Source of the DNA: Bacillaceae bacterium
GTDB lineage: Bacteria; Bacillota; Bacilli; Bacillales; Alkalibacillaceae
Reading direction: 5' to 3'
DNA length: 64,000 nucleotides
Assembly (NCBI GenBank): GCA_017656265.1
Contig: JACDOD010000006.1
Location: forward strand, 62,001-126,000
Below, piece by piece: positions 1-11,321 of the stretch. How positions within the stretch are numbered: position 1 is the stretch's first letter; every line of letters begins with the position of its first letter. The translations under genes and the position numbers were made by a program. Under the pieces are notes generated by a model. The model ran no database searches and was not told the DNA's origin. It was given only the letters and a program-made list of their open reading frames with translations.

Positions 1-2511
1 GGGGCATTGCTTGGCGACCGCATTCGTATGAATGCTATTTTCCATGAACGGGTTTATATGCGCTCACTCGCTACCCGTGATTCGAAGAGTGAGCTTTCCA
101 AAGCCATCATGGAAGCGATTGACGTAGTCAAAGGAGCCGGCTACGACTTTATCATTGTTGAAACAAGCGGGATTGGTCAGGGAGATGCGGAAATCACAGA
201 AATCACTGACCTGTCTATGTATGTGATGACGAGTGAATTTGGGGCGCCGTCACAGCTTGAAAAAATTGACATGATTGACTTTGCAGACTTTATTGTCATC
301 AATAAGTTTGAGCAAAAAGGTTCCGAAGATGCATTGAATCAGGTGCGCAAACAATATCAGCGCAGCCACATGCTGTTCGATACCGATTTAGAAGAAATGC
401 CGGTATACGGAACGATTGCCAGCCAGTTTAATGACCCTGGCACAAACACATTATTTGCGGCGATTATTGATAAGCTGAATGAAAAATACAACTGGAATGA
501 GACCACATCTTTTACGGAAAAAGAACTGGTGGAAAAGAAAAACTTAATCATTCCGAACGAACGCCGTCACTACCTTCGTGAAATTGTGGAAACCGTGCGC
601 AATTATCACGAAGATGCGAAAAAGCAAAGTGATGCGGCACGCAAACTGTATCAGCTAAAAGGCACTCAGGAAGAAATGGAAAGCGAAAAGGCCAGAGAAG
701 AAGTCGAAGCTTTAATCGAAAAATACGAAAAACAAATTGATGAGGAAAACAAAAAGCTTCTCGAAAAATGGGATGAAATGAAGAAGCAATACCAGCAGGA
801 TCAAATGACTTACAAAGTACGGGATAAAGAAATCACCATGGACTTGAACACCGAAAGTCTGGCCGGTCTGAAGATCCCTAAAGTAGCGATGCCGAGTTAC
901 CATGACTGGGGCGACCGCCTCATGTGGCTGTTAAAAGAAAACGTTCCGGGGGCTTTTCCGTTTACTGCTGGTGTATTCCCATTCAAACGCAAAGGGGAAG
1001 ATCCGAAGCGTCAATTTGCCGGGGAAGGAACGCCGGAACGTACCAACAGACGTTTCCACTATCTGTGTAAAGATGATCCGGCGAAACGCTTGAGTACAGC
1101 TTTTGACTCCGTTACCCTGTACGGCCAGGATCCGGATGAACGTCCAGACATTTACGGAAAAATCGGGGAAAGCGGCGTCAGCGTATGTACACTGGATGAC
1201 ATGAAGAGACTGTATGACGGATTTGATCTGTGCGACCCTATGACGTCTGTCTCCATGACTATTAATGGCCCTGCGCCAATTATTCTGGCGATGTTCTTTA
1301 ACACAGCCATCGATCAGCAGGTGGAAAAATTTAAACAGGAACATGGTCGTGAGCCGAATGCGGAAGAATATAAGCGTATTAAGGAAGAAACCCTTTCTGT
1401 TGTAAGGGGTACGGTACAGGCGGACATCCTGAAAGAAGATCAGGGACAGAACACGTGTATCTTCTCTACCGAATTTGCCCTGAGAATGATGGGTGATATC
1501 CAGCAATACTTTATCGATCATAACGTAAGAAATTACTACTCTGTTTCTATTTCCGGCTATCACATCGCAGAAGCGGGAGCGAACCCGATTACCCAACTGG
1601 CCTTTACACTGGCGAATGGATTTACGTATGTGGAGTACTACCGCAGCCGCGGCATGGACATTAATAAATTCGCACCAAACCTGTCCTTCTTCTTCTCCAA
1701 TGGACTGGATCCAGAATATACGGTGATCGGACGGGTAGCACGCCGAATCTGGTCTATTGTCATGCGGGATAAATATGATGCCAATGAACGAAGCCAGAAA
1801 CTGAAATACCATATTCAGACTTCCGGACGTTCCCTGCACGCTCAGGAAATTGACTTTAATGATATTCGTACGACATTGCAGGCACTGATCGCGATTCAGG
1901 ATAACTGTAACTCGCTCCACACGAATGCGTATGACGAAGCGATTACAACTCCGACTGAGCAGTCCGTCCGCCGTGCAATGGCTATTCAGATGATTATCAA
2001 CAAGGAATTCGGCCTGACGAAGAATGAAAACTCCCTGCAGGGTTCATTTATTGTCGAAATGCTGACAGACATGGTTGAAGAAGCGGTCTTAAAAGAGTTT
2101 GAACGCATCAATGACCGCGGCGGTGTATTAGGAGCCATGGAACGCCAGTATCAGCGGGGCAAAATCCAGGAAGAATCCATGTACTATGAAGGCAAAAAAC
2201 ATTCAGGCGAGCTGCCGATTATCGGCGTCAACACTTACCTGAATCCGAACCCGCCTTCCGAAGATGAGATTAACTCTATGGAACTGGCCCGTGCGACAAC
2301 AGAAGAAAAAGATAAGCAGATCGAGAATCTGCGCAAGTTCCAGAAAGAACATGAAGGTCAGGCACAGGAAGCCTTAGAACGTCTGAAACAGGTTGCCAGA
2401 ACGGGCGGCAACATTTTCGAAGAACTCATGGAAACAGTAAAAGTAGCCAGCCTTGGCCAGATTACCAATGCATTATATGAAGTCGGCGGCCAGTATCGCC
2501 GTAACATGTAA
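1..2511 (+). CDS. icmF: Fused isobutyryl-CoA mutase IcmF, 5'-truncated by window edge
   Basis: The frame is open from base 1, so the start and the N-terminal B12-binding domain lie outside the window; 836 codons remain of a protein usually near 1080 residues. IcmF interconverts isobutyryl-CoA and n-butyryl-CoA using adenosylcobalamin, with its own G-protein chaperone fused in. Visible first is the rest of the G domain (ETSGIGQGD, then NKFE at 301-312 as the guanine-specificity motif), then a charged helical linker, then the mutase barrel. Two substrate-site positions distinguish isobutyryl- from methylmalonyl-CoA mutases, which have Tyr and Arg there. Here they read Phe (TAGVF, 976-978) and Gln (QGQNTCIF, 1447-1449), so the isobutyryl type is favoured. 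A terminator at 2801-2855 ends the transcript. Family assignment is firm; substrate preference rests on remembered alignments. Confidence 0.93.
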   Translation, partial: GALLGDRIRMNAIFHERVYMRSLATRDSKSELSKAIMEAIDVVKGAGYDFIIVETSGIGQGDAEITEITDLSMYVMTSEFGAPSQLEKIDMIDFADFIVINKFEQKGSEDALNQVRKQYQRSHMLFDTDLEEMPVYGTIASQFNDPGTNTLFAAIIDKLNEKYNWNETTSFTEKELVEKKNLIIPNERRHYLREIVETVRNYHEDAKKQSDAARKLYQLKGTQEEMESEKAREEVEALIEKYEKQIDEENKKLLEKWDEMKKQYQQDQMTYKVRDKEITMDLNTESLAGLKIPKVAMPSYHDWGDRLMWLLKENVPGAFPFTAGVFPFKRKGEDPKRQFAGEGTPERTNRRFHYLCKDDPAKRLSTAFDSVTLYGQDPDERPDIYGKIGESGVSVCTLDDMKRLYDGFDLCDPMTSVSMTINGPAPIILAMFFNTAIDQQVEKFKQEHGREPNAEEYKRIKEETLSVVRGTVQADILKEDQGQNTCIFSTEFALRMMGDIQQYFIDHNVRNYYSVSISGYHIAEAGANPITQLAFTLANGFTYVEYYRSRGMDINKFAPNLSFFFSNGLDPEYTVIGRVARRIWSIVMRDKYDANERSQKLKYHIQTSGRSLHAQEIDFNDIRTTLQALIAIQDNCNSLHTNAYDEAITTPTEQSVRRAMAIQMIINKEFGLTKNENSLQGSFIVEMLTDMVEEAVLKEFERINDRGGVLGAMERQYQRGKIQEESMYYEGKKHSGELPIIGVNTYLNPNPPSEDEINSMELARATTEEKDKQIENLRKFQKEHEGQAQEALERLKQVARTGGNIFEELMETVKVASLGQITNALYEVGGQYRRNM

Positions 2512-2551
2512 GAGGATCAAATTTTATCCTTTTATCTTGCGAAGCAAAAAT

Positions 2552-2800
2552 GAGGCTGGGACAAAAAAGAAATGAGCAGTGGAAAAGCCGAACAATTTTA
2601 CTGAAAATTACGTAGTCAAAATGCGAAGACTCCTGGTCGACTAAAACCGGCCACGTCCTGTGGCCAACGTCGACACTAGCACGTCCTGTGCGTCGCGGGA
2701 ACAGCACGAGCCGAAAATCCCGCAGACAGCGAATAGATGAGCTGTCGAGGAAGTTGAGGCCGTGCCCGCGGAAAGCGAAGCATTTTGACGAAGTAAAAGA
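2552..2800 (+). repeat. Dispersed intergenic repeat, copy 1
   Basis: Starts with GAGGCTGGGACAAAA just after icmF and holds a GC-rich core (2623-2787) that recurs almost unchanged in opposite orientation at 14092-14255. The core itself contains short inverted repeats such as CCGGCCACGTCCTGTGGCC and has no plausible ORF. It leads straight into the icmF terminator. A GAGGCTGGGAC block also precedes the tdk terminator at 13833, so the block and the core behave as separable units. Confidence 0.85.
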
Positions 2801-2855
2801 ATATCCGAACTAATTCATAACGATTGAATATAGTTCGGATATTTCTTTGTTTTTT
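2801..2855 (+). terminator. Intrinsic terminator after icmF
   Basis: ATATCCGAACT (2801-2811) pairs with AGTTCGGATAT (2832-2842), followed by a T-rich tract. The same stem sequence is used for the tdk terminator at 13866-13911. Confidence 0.8.
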
Positions 2856-3246
2856 AGTTTTGTTCCAGATTCTTTTTTCATGAAAGACTGGTTTGTTCAA
2901 GAAATTCTTGACCGATGTAAGCCCTTTACTTATACTTTAAAGAGCTTAACTAGAATCAGAGGATTTGAACGAAGGAAGAATGTAAGCAGCCTTTATGGGA
3001 AAAGCTTACTTTTTCCTGTGTAAATGTGGCATATTTGCTATAGAATTGTTTATAATGTATGGTATGGTTAGAATAGGAAGAACTATGAAGTCGAGCTGCC
3101 ATCATGAGCGGAAGCAAAAGCTGATGGACGGTAAGACGGGCCAGGCTTTTTGTCCGCTGCTTTTGCCTCTTGTCTTAAAGGGGAAGCATGCGGATGATAG
3201 AAAGCGGGAAATAATATGATAAATTGTTGAAAAGGGAGTGCTGGTC
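2856..3246 (+). promoter_or_regulatory. rpoE upstream region with leader hairpins
   Basis: No gene is seen. It holds a 15-nt palindrome (2897-2911), a short stem GTAAGC/GCTTAC (2982-3009) followed by five T, a TATAAT at 3051-3056 without a convincing -35, and a long-armed hairpin GCAAAAGC (3114-3121) / GCTTTTGC (3159-3166) with GGAC/GTCC inside. The last would lie in the rpoE leader if transcription starts near 3063. Confidence 0.45.
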
Positions 3247-3783
3247 GTGAGCTTGGAAAAATATACCCAGGAAGAATTAGCTGAAATGTCTATGATTAAT
3301 ATAGCTATGGAAATCTTGCTGGAACAAAAACAAGCCATGGATTTTAAAGAGATTTTTGACAGAGTTGCTGAATTAAAGGGACTAACCCCGGAAGAGAAAG
3401 AAGAACTCATCGCCCAATTTTATACCGATTTAAATATCGACGGCCGGTTCATGACAGTAGGATCGAACTTGTGGGGACTGAAACGCTGGTATCCTGTTGA
3501 TCAGATCGAAGAAGATATTACTCCGACGGTTCGCAAAAAGAAGAAGAAAAAAGCCAAGAAAAAAGTGGAAGACGAAATCGATATCATGGATGATGAGGAC
3601 CTCCTTGATGACGAGGATGACATCGATGATGACGACTTTGATGACGATGAAGATTATGATATAGACGATGACGATCTCGACGACGATGATCTGGATGATG
3701 AAGACTTAGATGATGACCTGGATGACGATGTAATCGGTGATGATGACGATCTCGATTTTGACGACGAAGATGACGACATTTAA
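3247..3783 (+). CDS. rpoE: RNA polymerase delta subunit
   Basis: 178 residues. The first 90 or so form the HARE-HTH domain that binds core RNA polymerase (EKYTQEELAEM, AQFYTDLNIDGRF, WGLKRWYP are close to B. subtilis RpoE). A Lys-rich patch follows near residues 95-107, then about 65 residues of almost pure Asp/Glu, the disordered tail that displaces nucleic acid and speeds polymerase recycling. The GTG at 3247 is chosen because AGGGAG at 3233-3238 then lies 8 nt upstream; an in-frame GTG at 3238 overlaps that SD. It precedes pyrG, as in B. subtilis. Confidence 0.96.
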   Translation: MSLEKYTQEELAEMSMINIAMEILLEQKQAMDFKEIFDRVAELKGLTPEEKEELIAQFYTDLNIDGRFMTVGSNLWGLKRWYPVDQIEEDITPTVRKKKKKKAKKKVEDEIDIMDDEDLLDDEDDIDDDDFDDDEDYDIDDDDLDDDDLDDEDLDDDLDDDVIGDDDDLDFDDEDDDI

Positions 3784-3785
3784 CC

Positions 3786-3880
3786 TTGACTTATGCCTGA
3801 TAAATAAGTAATATTTTATGTGGGCTCTTTCAAAACGAATGACAGGCGCTCCCGTTTAACGGGTGCGCTTTTCTTATTTT
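3786..3880 (+). promoter_or_regulatory. pyrG promoter and reiterative-transcription attenuator
   Basis: TTGACT (3786-3791), 17 nt, TAATAT (3809-3814), and 7 nt later a transcript beginning GGGCTC at about 3822. A terminator follows: GCGCTCCCG (3846-3854) pairs with CGGGTGCGC (3860-3868) around a 5-nt loop, then a T-rich tail. In B. subtilis pyrG, low CTP makes polymerase stutter and add G residues at a GGGC start; these pair with the pyrimidine-rich 5' arm of the terminator and prevent termination. The CGCTCCCG arm here fits that role. Confidence 0.85.
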
Positions 3881-3979
3881 TATCCTTTTTATAAATGGAG
3901 AAGGATAAAAGTATAAGTACAGCTAAGCCTGTGGTCATACCTTGAATGGCTTTTTATGGGACAGGCTGTCTTTATATAA

Positions 3980-5638
<1,659 letters not shown>

Positions 5639-5686
5639 AAAATGGGTTTGTCCCAAAACTTTCGATGAATAAGATTCCACAGAACA

Positions 5687-5808
5687 GTCAAGAAATGCCC
5701 GATACTCCGCTGGGTAAAACGGCACTGGCGTCCGCTCAGGGGCAGGATGATGGCCCCGGAGAGGATGATAGGTCACCCATCTGAGAGGGTATTTTCTTGA
5801 CTTTTTTC
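5687..5808 (+). ncRNA. Structured element between pyrG and spo0F, candidate ncRNA or terminator
   Basis: Outer arms GTCAAGAAA (5687-5695) and TTTCTTGAC (5793-5801) enclose a second pairing TGGGT (5711-5715) with ACCCA (5775-5779) and an inner hairpin GGGGC/GCCCC around 5739-5757; six T follow the outer stem. The nested layout suggests a folded RNA about 115 nt long, which could terminate pyrG transcripts. No known family is recognised and it may be a palindromic repeat unit. Confidence 0.4.
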
Positions 5809-5914
5809 TTGCACTTAAGGCAGGTCTTTTGGGCAGCAAATGAACTACTTTTTTAACGAAATCAAAGATCTTAAAATTTCATACGTTTTGTTTTGTGTGA
5901 AAAACATGTTAAAA

Positions 5915-5977
5915 TTGACTTTTAAATCGAATTTATGGATAAAGAAGGAAATATAGGAAGCTTTATCGAACTATAAT
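5915..5977 (+). promoter_or_regulatory. Candidate spo0F promoters
   Basis: A SigA-like pair TTGACT (5915-5920) and GATAAA (5938-5943) is spaced by 17 nt. Downstream, AGGAAAT (5946-5952) and CGAAC (5967-5971) resemble SigH elements, and TATCGAA (5965-5971) is one mismatch from the TGTCGAA Spo0A box. B. subtilis spo0F uses both SigA and SigH promoters with Spo0A control; the match here is suggestive. Confidence 0.4.
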
Positions 5978-6008
5978 ACATAGTAATAATTAGAGATAGG
6001 TGAGGTTT

Positions 6009-6386
6009 ATGTCGAAGAGAAAAAAAACCGTCTATATTGTGGATGATCAAGTGGGGATCCAGCTTCTGCTCAAAGAGATCATTAATAATGAGGGATATCA
6101 TACGGTGACCTTTGAAACAGCAAATTTGGCACTCGATCATATATCTGCAGAAAAGCCAGACCTTTTATTTGTAGACTATAAACTTCCTCTTATGACCGGT
6201 GTGGAAATGGTACATAAATTAGATGAATTGGGAGTGGATAGTCCTGTCATTATGATGACAGGACTATCTGAAGATGAAGTGAAAAAGAATGTACATACGG
6301 ATCAGGTAAAAGAAGTTTTATTAAAACCTTTTAATATTGAAGAAGTTAAGAAAATACTTAAGAAATACGCCGGGGATCCATCCTGA
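6009..6386 (+). CDS. spo0F: Sporulation phosphorelay response regulator Spo0F
   Basis: 125 residues, a single receiver domain with no output domain. It takes phosphate from sporulation sensor kinases and passes it to Spo0B and then Spo0A. Expected receiver residues are present: acidic pair Asp12-Asp13 (IVDDQVGI), phospho-acceptor Asp56 (FVDYKLP), Thr84 (MMTG) and Lys106 (LLKPFN). ATG 6009 is preferred because TAGGTGAGG ends just upstream; an in-frame GTG at 6000 overlaps the SD. Position between pyrG and fbaA matches B. subtilis. The stretch after Asp56 (YKLPLMTG) diverges from B. subtilis (MKIPGMDG) but keeps the fold pattern. Confidence 0.94.
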   Translation: MSKRKKTVYIVDDQVGIQLLLKEIINNEGYHTVTFETANLALDHISAEKPDLLFVDYKLPLMTGVEMVHKLDELGVDSPVIMMTGLSEDEVKKNVHTDQVKEVLLKPFNIEEVKKILKKYAGDPS

Positions 6387-6428
6387 AGGGAAAGAAACTT
6401 CCGATATGCCCGAATACTTTTCCCTTTT
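6386..6428 (+). terminator. Terminator overlapping the spo0F stop
   Basis: AAGGGAAAG (6386-6394) pairs with CTTTTCCCTT (6417-6426) with one bulged base; a short T run follows. Confidence 0.6.
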
Positions 6429-6468
6429 GTATCTGCAAATTTCACCGCCTATTCCTGATTGATCATCT

Positions 6469-6505
6469 AAACCCTTGCTTCCGCTTCATGTGCAAGGGTT
6501 TTCCA
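6469..6505. terminator. Second hairpin between spo0F and fbaA
   Basis: AAACCCTTGC (6469-6478) and GCAAGGGTTT (6492-6501) form a perfect 10-bp stem with a T-rich flank, usable on either strand. The remaining 250 nt to fbaA contain no credible gene; a TATAAT at 6678-6683 lies where an fbaA promoter would be expected, without an obvious -35. Confidence 0.6.
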
Positions 6506-6758
6506 TATTGTGCATGAACCATCATGGAGAAGGGCAAAGTAGTTCAGGTAATTGGTTCCTTCTGAATCAAAACCACAAGTCCTCCACAGGTCTTTTCTAT
6601 CTTTCTTTGCAATTTTCCTGCTCATACAGCATCCTTCTGTTGCACGAGGGGTATGGTCTTGGTATGCTATGTATGTGTATAATCTGTTTACATATGTGGT
6701 CATCGCCAATGTGAACGGAAGGCGATGATCGTACCTATAGAAAAAGGAGGATTTTTTC

Positions 6759-7622
6759 ATGCCATTGGTATCAATGAAAGAAATGTTAGAAACAGCCAAG
6801 GAACAGGGGTATGCTGTTGGTCAGTTTAACATCAATAACCTGGAATACGTTCAGGCTATTCTGCAGGCAGCAGAAGAAGAAAAATCCCCAGTTATTCTTG
6901 GTGTATCTGAGGGTGCTGCCCGCTACATGGGCGGATTTAAAGTGGCAGTTGCCATCACGAAATCACTGATGGAGGAATATGGTACAACCGTGCCAGTTGC
7001 TATTCACCTCGACCACGGTTCAAGCTTCGAAAAATGTGCAGAGGCCATTCATGCCGGGTTTACGTCCGTTATGATCGATGGTTCCCACCTGCCCCTTGAG
7101 GAAAACATCGCCCTTACGAAAAAAGTTGTAGAACTCGCTCATATTCATGGTGTATCTGTTGAAGCAGAGTTAGGCCGTATTGGCGGTCAGGAAGACGACC
7201 TGATTGTGGAAGATGCTGAAAAGGCTTACGCTATACCATCTGAATGTGAACAGCTTGTAAAAGAAACCAATGTAGATTGTTTTGCACCAGCCCTTGGATC
7301 TGTGCATGGACCTTATAAAGGAGAGCCAAACCTTGGCTTTGACCGCATGGAAGAAATTATGAATTTAACAGGTGTCCCTCTAGTTCTTCACGGAGGCACA
7401 GGTATTCCTACTAAAGATATTCAAAAAGCCATTTCCCTTGGTACAGCAAAAATCAATGTAAACACAGAGAACCAAATGGCTCAGACTAAAACCGTGCGCA
7501 AGGTGCTGGAAGAAAAACCAGAACTGTATGACCCGCGCAAGTATTTAGGCCCTAGCCGTGATACCATTAAGGAAACTGTTATCGGCAAAATGCGGGAATT
7601 TGGTTCTTCTAATAAAGCCTGA
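6759..7622 (+). CDS. fbaA: Class II fructose-1,6-bisphosphate aldolase
   Basis: 287 residues. Zn-dependent cleavage of fructose-1,6-bisphosphate to dihydroxyacetone phosphate and glyceraldehyde-3-phosphate, used in glycolysis and gluconeogenesis. Motifs: [10 protein letters not shown] with the catalytic Asp and a Zn-ligand His, [38 protein letters not shown] (second Zn His and phosphate loop) and [17 protein letters not shown] sits 8 nt before ATG 6759. It is followed by its own terminator, then the transaldolase. Confidence 0.97.
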   Translation: MPLVSMKEMLETAKEQGYAVGQFNINNLEYVQAILQAAEEEKSPVILGVSEGAARYMGGFKVAVAITKSLMEEYGTTVPVAIHLDHGSSFEKCAEAIHAGFTSVMIDGSHLPLEENIALTKKVVELAHIHGVSVEAELGRIGGQEDDLIVEDAEKAYAIPSECEQLVKETNVDCFAPALGSVHGPYKGEPNLGFDRMEEIMNLTGVPLVLHGGTGIPTKDIQKAISLGTAKINVNTENQMAQTKTVRKVLEEKPELYDPRKYLGPSRDTIKETVIGKMREFGSSNKA

Positions 7623-7702
7623 CGGAATTCAGTTCGATCAGCAATTTTAATGAAAAGGGCCTGCAAAATGAATTTTTGCTGAAGCAGCCAACACAGGAAT
7701 AA

Positions 7703-7730
7703 CCGCCGCCCCTAACATTCGGCGGTTTTC
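7703..7730 (+). terminator. Terminator after fbaA
   Basis: CCGCCG (7703-7708) pairs with CGGCGG (7720-7725), followed by TTTTC. Confidence 0.75.
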
Positions 7731-7771
7731 CTTGCATGAATCATGGACAACAAGAAAATGGAGGGAAAGAC

Positions 7772-8419
7772 ATGAAGTTTTTTGTGGATACTGCCAATAT
7801 TGACGAAATTCGTGAAGCGAATGCCCTTGGAATTTTATCCGGTGTCACAACCAATCCAAGTCTTGTCGCAAAAGAAAACGTATCGTTTCATGACCGTTTA
7901 AAAGAGATTACAGCAGAAGTAGACGGTTCTGTCAGTGCGGAAGTCATTTCTGAAGACGCAGAGGGCATGCTGAAAGAAGCAGAAGAGCTGGCGGCAATTG
8001 CTCCGAACATCACCATTAAAGTGCCGATGACATTAGAGGGTCTAAAAGCTGTGAAACAATTAAGCGATAAAAACATTAAAACAAATGTGACCTTAATCTT
8101 TTCAGCCAATCAGGCACTGCTTGCAGCAAGAGCCGGTGCAACTTATGTTTCTCCATTCTTAGGCCGTTTAGATGATATCGGACATGATGGTATGACATTA
8201 ATCGCTCAAATATCTGAAATCTTTACCCGTCATAACATTGATACAGAAATTATCGCAGCCTCCATCCGTCACCCAATGCATGTCACCGAAGCAGCCATCA
8301 ACGGCGCTCACATTGCAACTGTTCCATTCAACGTATTAAAACAGCTCGTTAAGCATCCATTAACAGATCAAGGAATTGAAAAGTTTTTGGCTGACTGGAA
8401 TAAGCAAAATCAGGCATGA
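7772..8419 (+). CDS. tal: Transaldolase, small TalC/MipB-like type
   Basis: 215 residues, the short (about 22 kDa) decameric TIM-barrel class. It transfers a dihydroxyacetone unit between sugar phosphates in the pentose phosphate pathway; some relatives are fructose-6-phosphate aldolases and sequence alone does not separate them. The Schiff-base Lys is in NITIKVPMT; other motifs are [32 protein letters not shown] and [14 protein letters not shown] 7772 has GGAGGG 6 nt upstream; an in-frame upstream start lacks an SD. Equivalent of B. subtilis YwjH, in the same place. Confidence 0.95.
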   Translation: MKFFVDTANIDEIREANALGILSGVTTNPSLVAKENVSFHDRLKEITAEVDGSVSAEVISEDAEGMLKEAEELAAIAPNITIKVPMTLEGLKAVKQLSDKNIKTNVTLIFSANQALLAARAGATYVSPFLGRLDDIGHDGMTLIAQISEIFTRHNIDTEIIAASIRHPMHVTEAAINGAHIATVPFNVLKQLVKHPLTDQGIEKFLADWNKQNQA

Positions 8420-8480
8420 TTTTCATAAAAGTCGCACAAGCTAAGGGTAAAGTTTTGTATCCATGATAGGAGAGTTCCAG

Positions 8481-9767
8481 ATGGAGAAATTATTAATTAA
8501 AGGAGGCAACCCTTTAAGGGGAGAGGTTCGGGTCAGCGGAGCGAAAAACAGTGCAGTAGCCCTGCTGCCGGCTGCGATCCTGGCTGACACACCTGTAACC
8601 ATTGAAGGTTTGCCCGAGATTTCAGACATTCAAATATTGGCCCAATTGCTGGAAGAAATAGGCGGAACTGTTCATCAGTCAGGAAGGGATATTACCATTG
8701 ACCCTTCCGCTATGGTTTCCATGCCCCTGCCAAATGGTAAGGTGAAAAAACTTCGAGCTTCCTATTATTTTATGGGTGCGATGCTGGGGCGCTTTAAAAA
8801 GGCTGTCATTGGCCTGCCTGGGGGCTGTAATTTAGGTCCGCGGCCAATTGATCAGCATATTAAAGGGTTTGAAGCCCTCGGAGCGAAAGTGACCAATGAA
8901 CAGGGAGCTGTGTACCTTCGCGCAGATCGCCTGAAGGGCTCCAGAATTTATCTGGATGTAGTCAGTGTAGGGGCTACGATTAATATTATGCTCGCAGCGG
9001 TCAGGGCAGAAGGACAGACCATTATTGAAAATGCAGCCAAAGAGCCGGAAATCATTGATGTCGCCACACTGCTGACCAGCATGGGTGCCAGAATTAAAGG
9101 TGCAGGTACCGATGTTATACGGATTGATGGAGTAGAGAAACTAAATGGCTGCCGTCATACCATTATTCCTGACCGGATTGAAGCAGGCACGTATACGATT
9201 ATGGCTGCAGCCAAAGGCGATGAAGTGCTGATTGATAACGTTATTCCCCTTCACCTGGAGTCCCTGATTGCCAAACTCAGGGAAATGGGAGTAGTGATTG
9301 AAGAAGGGGATGAACAGCTTCTGGTCCGCGGTAATCGAAAGTTAAAAAGTGTAGACATTAAGACACTGGTTTATCCCGGATTCCCAACCGATCTTCAGCA
9401 GCCATTTACCGCGCTGTTAACCCAGGCAGAAGGTACCGGTATCGTGACAGATACCATTTATCAGTCCCGGTTTAAACATATTGACGAGCTGAGGCGGATG
9501 AATGCCAGCATTAAACTGGAAGGTTCATCGGCTGTTGTTTCTGGCCCGGTCAATCTGGAAGGAGCAAAGGTAAAGGCAAGCGATCTCCGAGCCGGTGCTT
9601 CTCTGGTAGTGGCTGGAATTATGGCCAATGGGATCACCGAGGTGATCGGTCTAGACCATATTGACAGAGGGTATGAAAGACTGACGGATAAACTGGCAAA
9701 CTTGGGTGCCAATATCTGGAGAGAAAAAATGACGCAGGAAGAAATTGAACAATTCCAGAATTCTTAA
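8481..9767 (+). CDS. murAB: UDP-N-acetylglucosamine 1-carboxyvinyltransferase, second copy (MurAB/MurZ type)
   Basis: 428 residues. Transfers enolpyruvyl from PEP to UDP-GlcNAc, the first committed step of peptidoglycan synthesis. The nucleophile that fosfomycin attacks is Cys116 in [29 protein letters not shown] and [15 protein letters not shown] are family signatures. AGGAGAG (8468-8474) supports ATG 8481 rather than an in-frame ATG at 8463. Its place between tal and glpX identifies it as the MurZ-type paralogue; the other copy is at 47940. Confidence 0.95.
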   Translation: MEKLLIKGGNPLRGEVRVSGAKNSAVALLPAAILADTPVTIEGLPEISDIQILAQLLEEIGGTVHQSGRDITIDPSAMVSMPLPNGKVKKLRASYYFMGAMLGRFKKAVIGLPGGCNLGPRPIDQHIKGFEALGAKVTNEQGAVYLRADRLKGSRIYLDVVSVGATINIMLAAVRAEGQTIIENAAKEPEIIDVATLLTSMGARIKGAGTDVIRIDGVEKLNGCRHTIIPDRIEAGTYTIMAAAKGDEVLIDNVIPLHLESLIAKLREMGVVIEEGDEQLLVRGNRKLKSVDIKTLVYPGFPTDLQQPFTALLTQAEGTGIVTDTIYQSRFKHIDELRRMNASIKLEGSSAVVSGPVNLEGAKVKASDLRAGASLVVAGIMANGITEVIGLDHIDRGYERLTDKLANLGANIWREKMTQEEIEQFQNS

Positions 9768-9837
9768 TTGTAAGGTTTTGGAATGTTCCATGGAGATGAG
9801 GGAATAGTCTGTTAAAGTATAGGGGAGGAAAAGAACC

Positions 9838-10806
9838 ATGGAAAGAAGCCTTACAATGGAACTCGTCCGCGTAACCGAAGCAGCTGCGCTTTCATCCGCA
9901 CGCTGGATGGGACGCGGAAAAAAAGATGAAGCGGATGATGCAGCTACAACCGCCATGCGAAATGTATTTGATACAATCCCGATGAAGGGGACAGTAGTCA
10001 TCGGCGAGGGTGAAATGGATGAAGCCCCAATGCTATATATTGGAGAAAAACTGGGAAACGGTTTTGGACCGAGGGTTGACGTAGCGGTAGATCCGTTAGA
10101 AGGAACGAACATCGTGGCCCAGGGAACCTGGAATGCACTCGCTGTCATAGCTGTGACGGATCATGGAAAAATGCTTCACGCTCCGGACATGTACATGAAC
10201 AAAATTGCTGTAGGCCCGGAAGCGGTTGGCAAGATTGACATTAATGCATCCGTGACAGACAATTTGAAAGCTGTAGCAGAAGCAAAAAACAAGGACATTG
10301 AAGATGTAGTAGCAGTTGTCTTAAATCGGGAACGGCATGAAAAAATCATCCAGGCAATACGTTCAGTGGGAGCACGTATTAAACTGATTCCTGATGGTGA
10401 TGTAGCTGCAGCCATTAATACAGCCTTTGATCATACAGGTGTGGATATTTTATTCGGAATCGGCGGAGCTCCAGAAGGCGTGCTGGCAGCTGTGGGACTG
10501 AAATGTCTTGGGGGAGAACTTCAGGGAAAACTGGTTCCTCAGAATGAAGAGGAAGAACGCCGATGCAAAGAAATGGGTATTGAAGATATCAATAGGGTAT
10601 TGACAATGGATGATCTCTGTGGCGGGGATGATGCTATTTTTGCCGCTACCGGCGTAACGGACGGTGAGTTGTTAAAAGGTGTACAATATAAAGGCGCCCG
10701 TGCAACAACTCAATCAGTTGTTATGCGTGCTAAATCTGGCACCGTCCGTTTTATTGACGGAACCCATAGTCTGAAGAAAAAACCAAACCTCGTAATCAAA
10801 GATTAA
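9838..10806 (+). CDS. glpX: Class II fructose-1,6-bisphosphatase
   Basis: 322 residues. Hydrolyses fructose-1,6-bisphosphate to fructose-6-phosphate, the reverse direction to glycolysis. Metal- and substrate-binding motifs include [35 protein letters not shown] and [27 protein letters not shown] lies 10 nt before ATG 9838. It corresponds to YwjI of B. subtilis, between murAB and rho. Confidence 0.96.
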   Translation: MERSLTMELVRVTEAAALSSARWMGRGKKDEADDAATTAMRNVFDTIPMKGTVVIGEGEMDEAPMLYIGEKLGNGFGPRVDVAVDPLEGTNIVAQGTWNALAVIAVTDHGKMLHAPDMYMNKIAVGPEAVGKIDINASVTDNLKAVAEAKNKDIEDVVAVVLNRERHEKIIQAIRSVGARIKLIPDGDVAAAINTAFDHTGVDILFGIGGAPEGVLAAVGLKCLGGELQGKLVPQNEEEERRCKEMGIEDINRVLTMDDLCGGDDAIFAATGVTDGELLKGVQYKGARATTQSVVMRAKSGTVRFIDGTHSLKKKPNLVIKD

Positions 10807-10818
10807 TATGAAGATGAA

Positions 10819-10852
10819 ACGGGGCTGATTCAAACACAGACAGCCCCGTCTT
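10819..10852 (+). terminator. Terminator after glpX
   Basis: ACGGGGCTG (10819-10827) pairs with CAGCCCCGT (10841-10849), followed by a short T/C-rich tail. Confidence 0.65.
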
Positions 10853-10947
10853 ACTTAACCTCTTTTATCTGCTTCACCATTTTTGTCTATCCTTTTTGGA
10901 TTTCTGACGTGATAGCTGTGAAAATTTGCTTTTCTAAAAGAATAGTA

Positions 10948-11321
10948 TTGAATAATGAATAAAAATGGGGTTAAAATGATAATGTTTATGAATAAGGAGA
11001 GTTTGATAGCCCCATATGCATGTACTTCACTTTCGCTTCGATGTCTTCTTCCTGAACTAGAAGTGAATTCCCTTTTTAATTATGGTTTCATAGATTTTAT
11101 ATATGTAATGTTCAGCGATATCTGAATTTTTTGAATGTGAATGTTTAAAAAGCGGATTTTAGTCAGAGTCGGAGCGATCAGCTGCATTTTAAAGTGTTTT
11201 CTCACTCCTTTTAAGAATCAGCAGGCTTAAACGTTCTTGGCCAGGGCTGTAGCTTGCAGCCAGATAAGAACAGCTATGACACTATAAATTCGTTATAAAA
11301 ATAAATAGGTGTGGTGATATT
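10948..11321 (+). promoter_or_regulatory. Long leader upstream of rho
   Basis: TTGAAT (10948-10953), 18 nt, TAAAAT (10972-10977) is a candidate promoter, leaving about 340 nt of leader. It holds TTCACTT/AAGTGAA (11026-11067) followed by TTCCCTTTTT, which looks like an attenuator, and a hairpin built on GGCTG/CAGCC with outer TTCTT/AAGAA pairing around 11232-11270. No credible gene is present. B. subtilis rho is autoregulated through its leader, so the length is suggestive. Confidence 0.45.

Noticed and set aside
931-1920. 329-codon minus-strand ORF inside icmF
   Set aside because: Antisense shadow of a conserved coding region, no SD and no family resemblance.
11003-11120. TTG-started leader peptide in the rho leader
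   Set aside because: The GGAG upstream is only 1-2 nt from the TTG, too close to initiate, and the peptide has no recognisable pattern.
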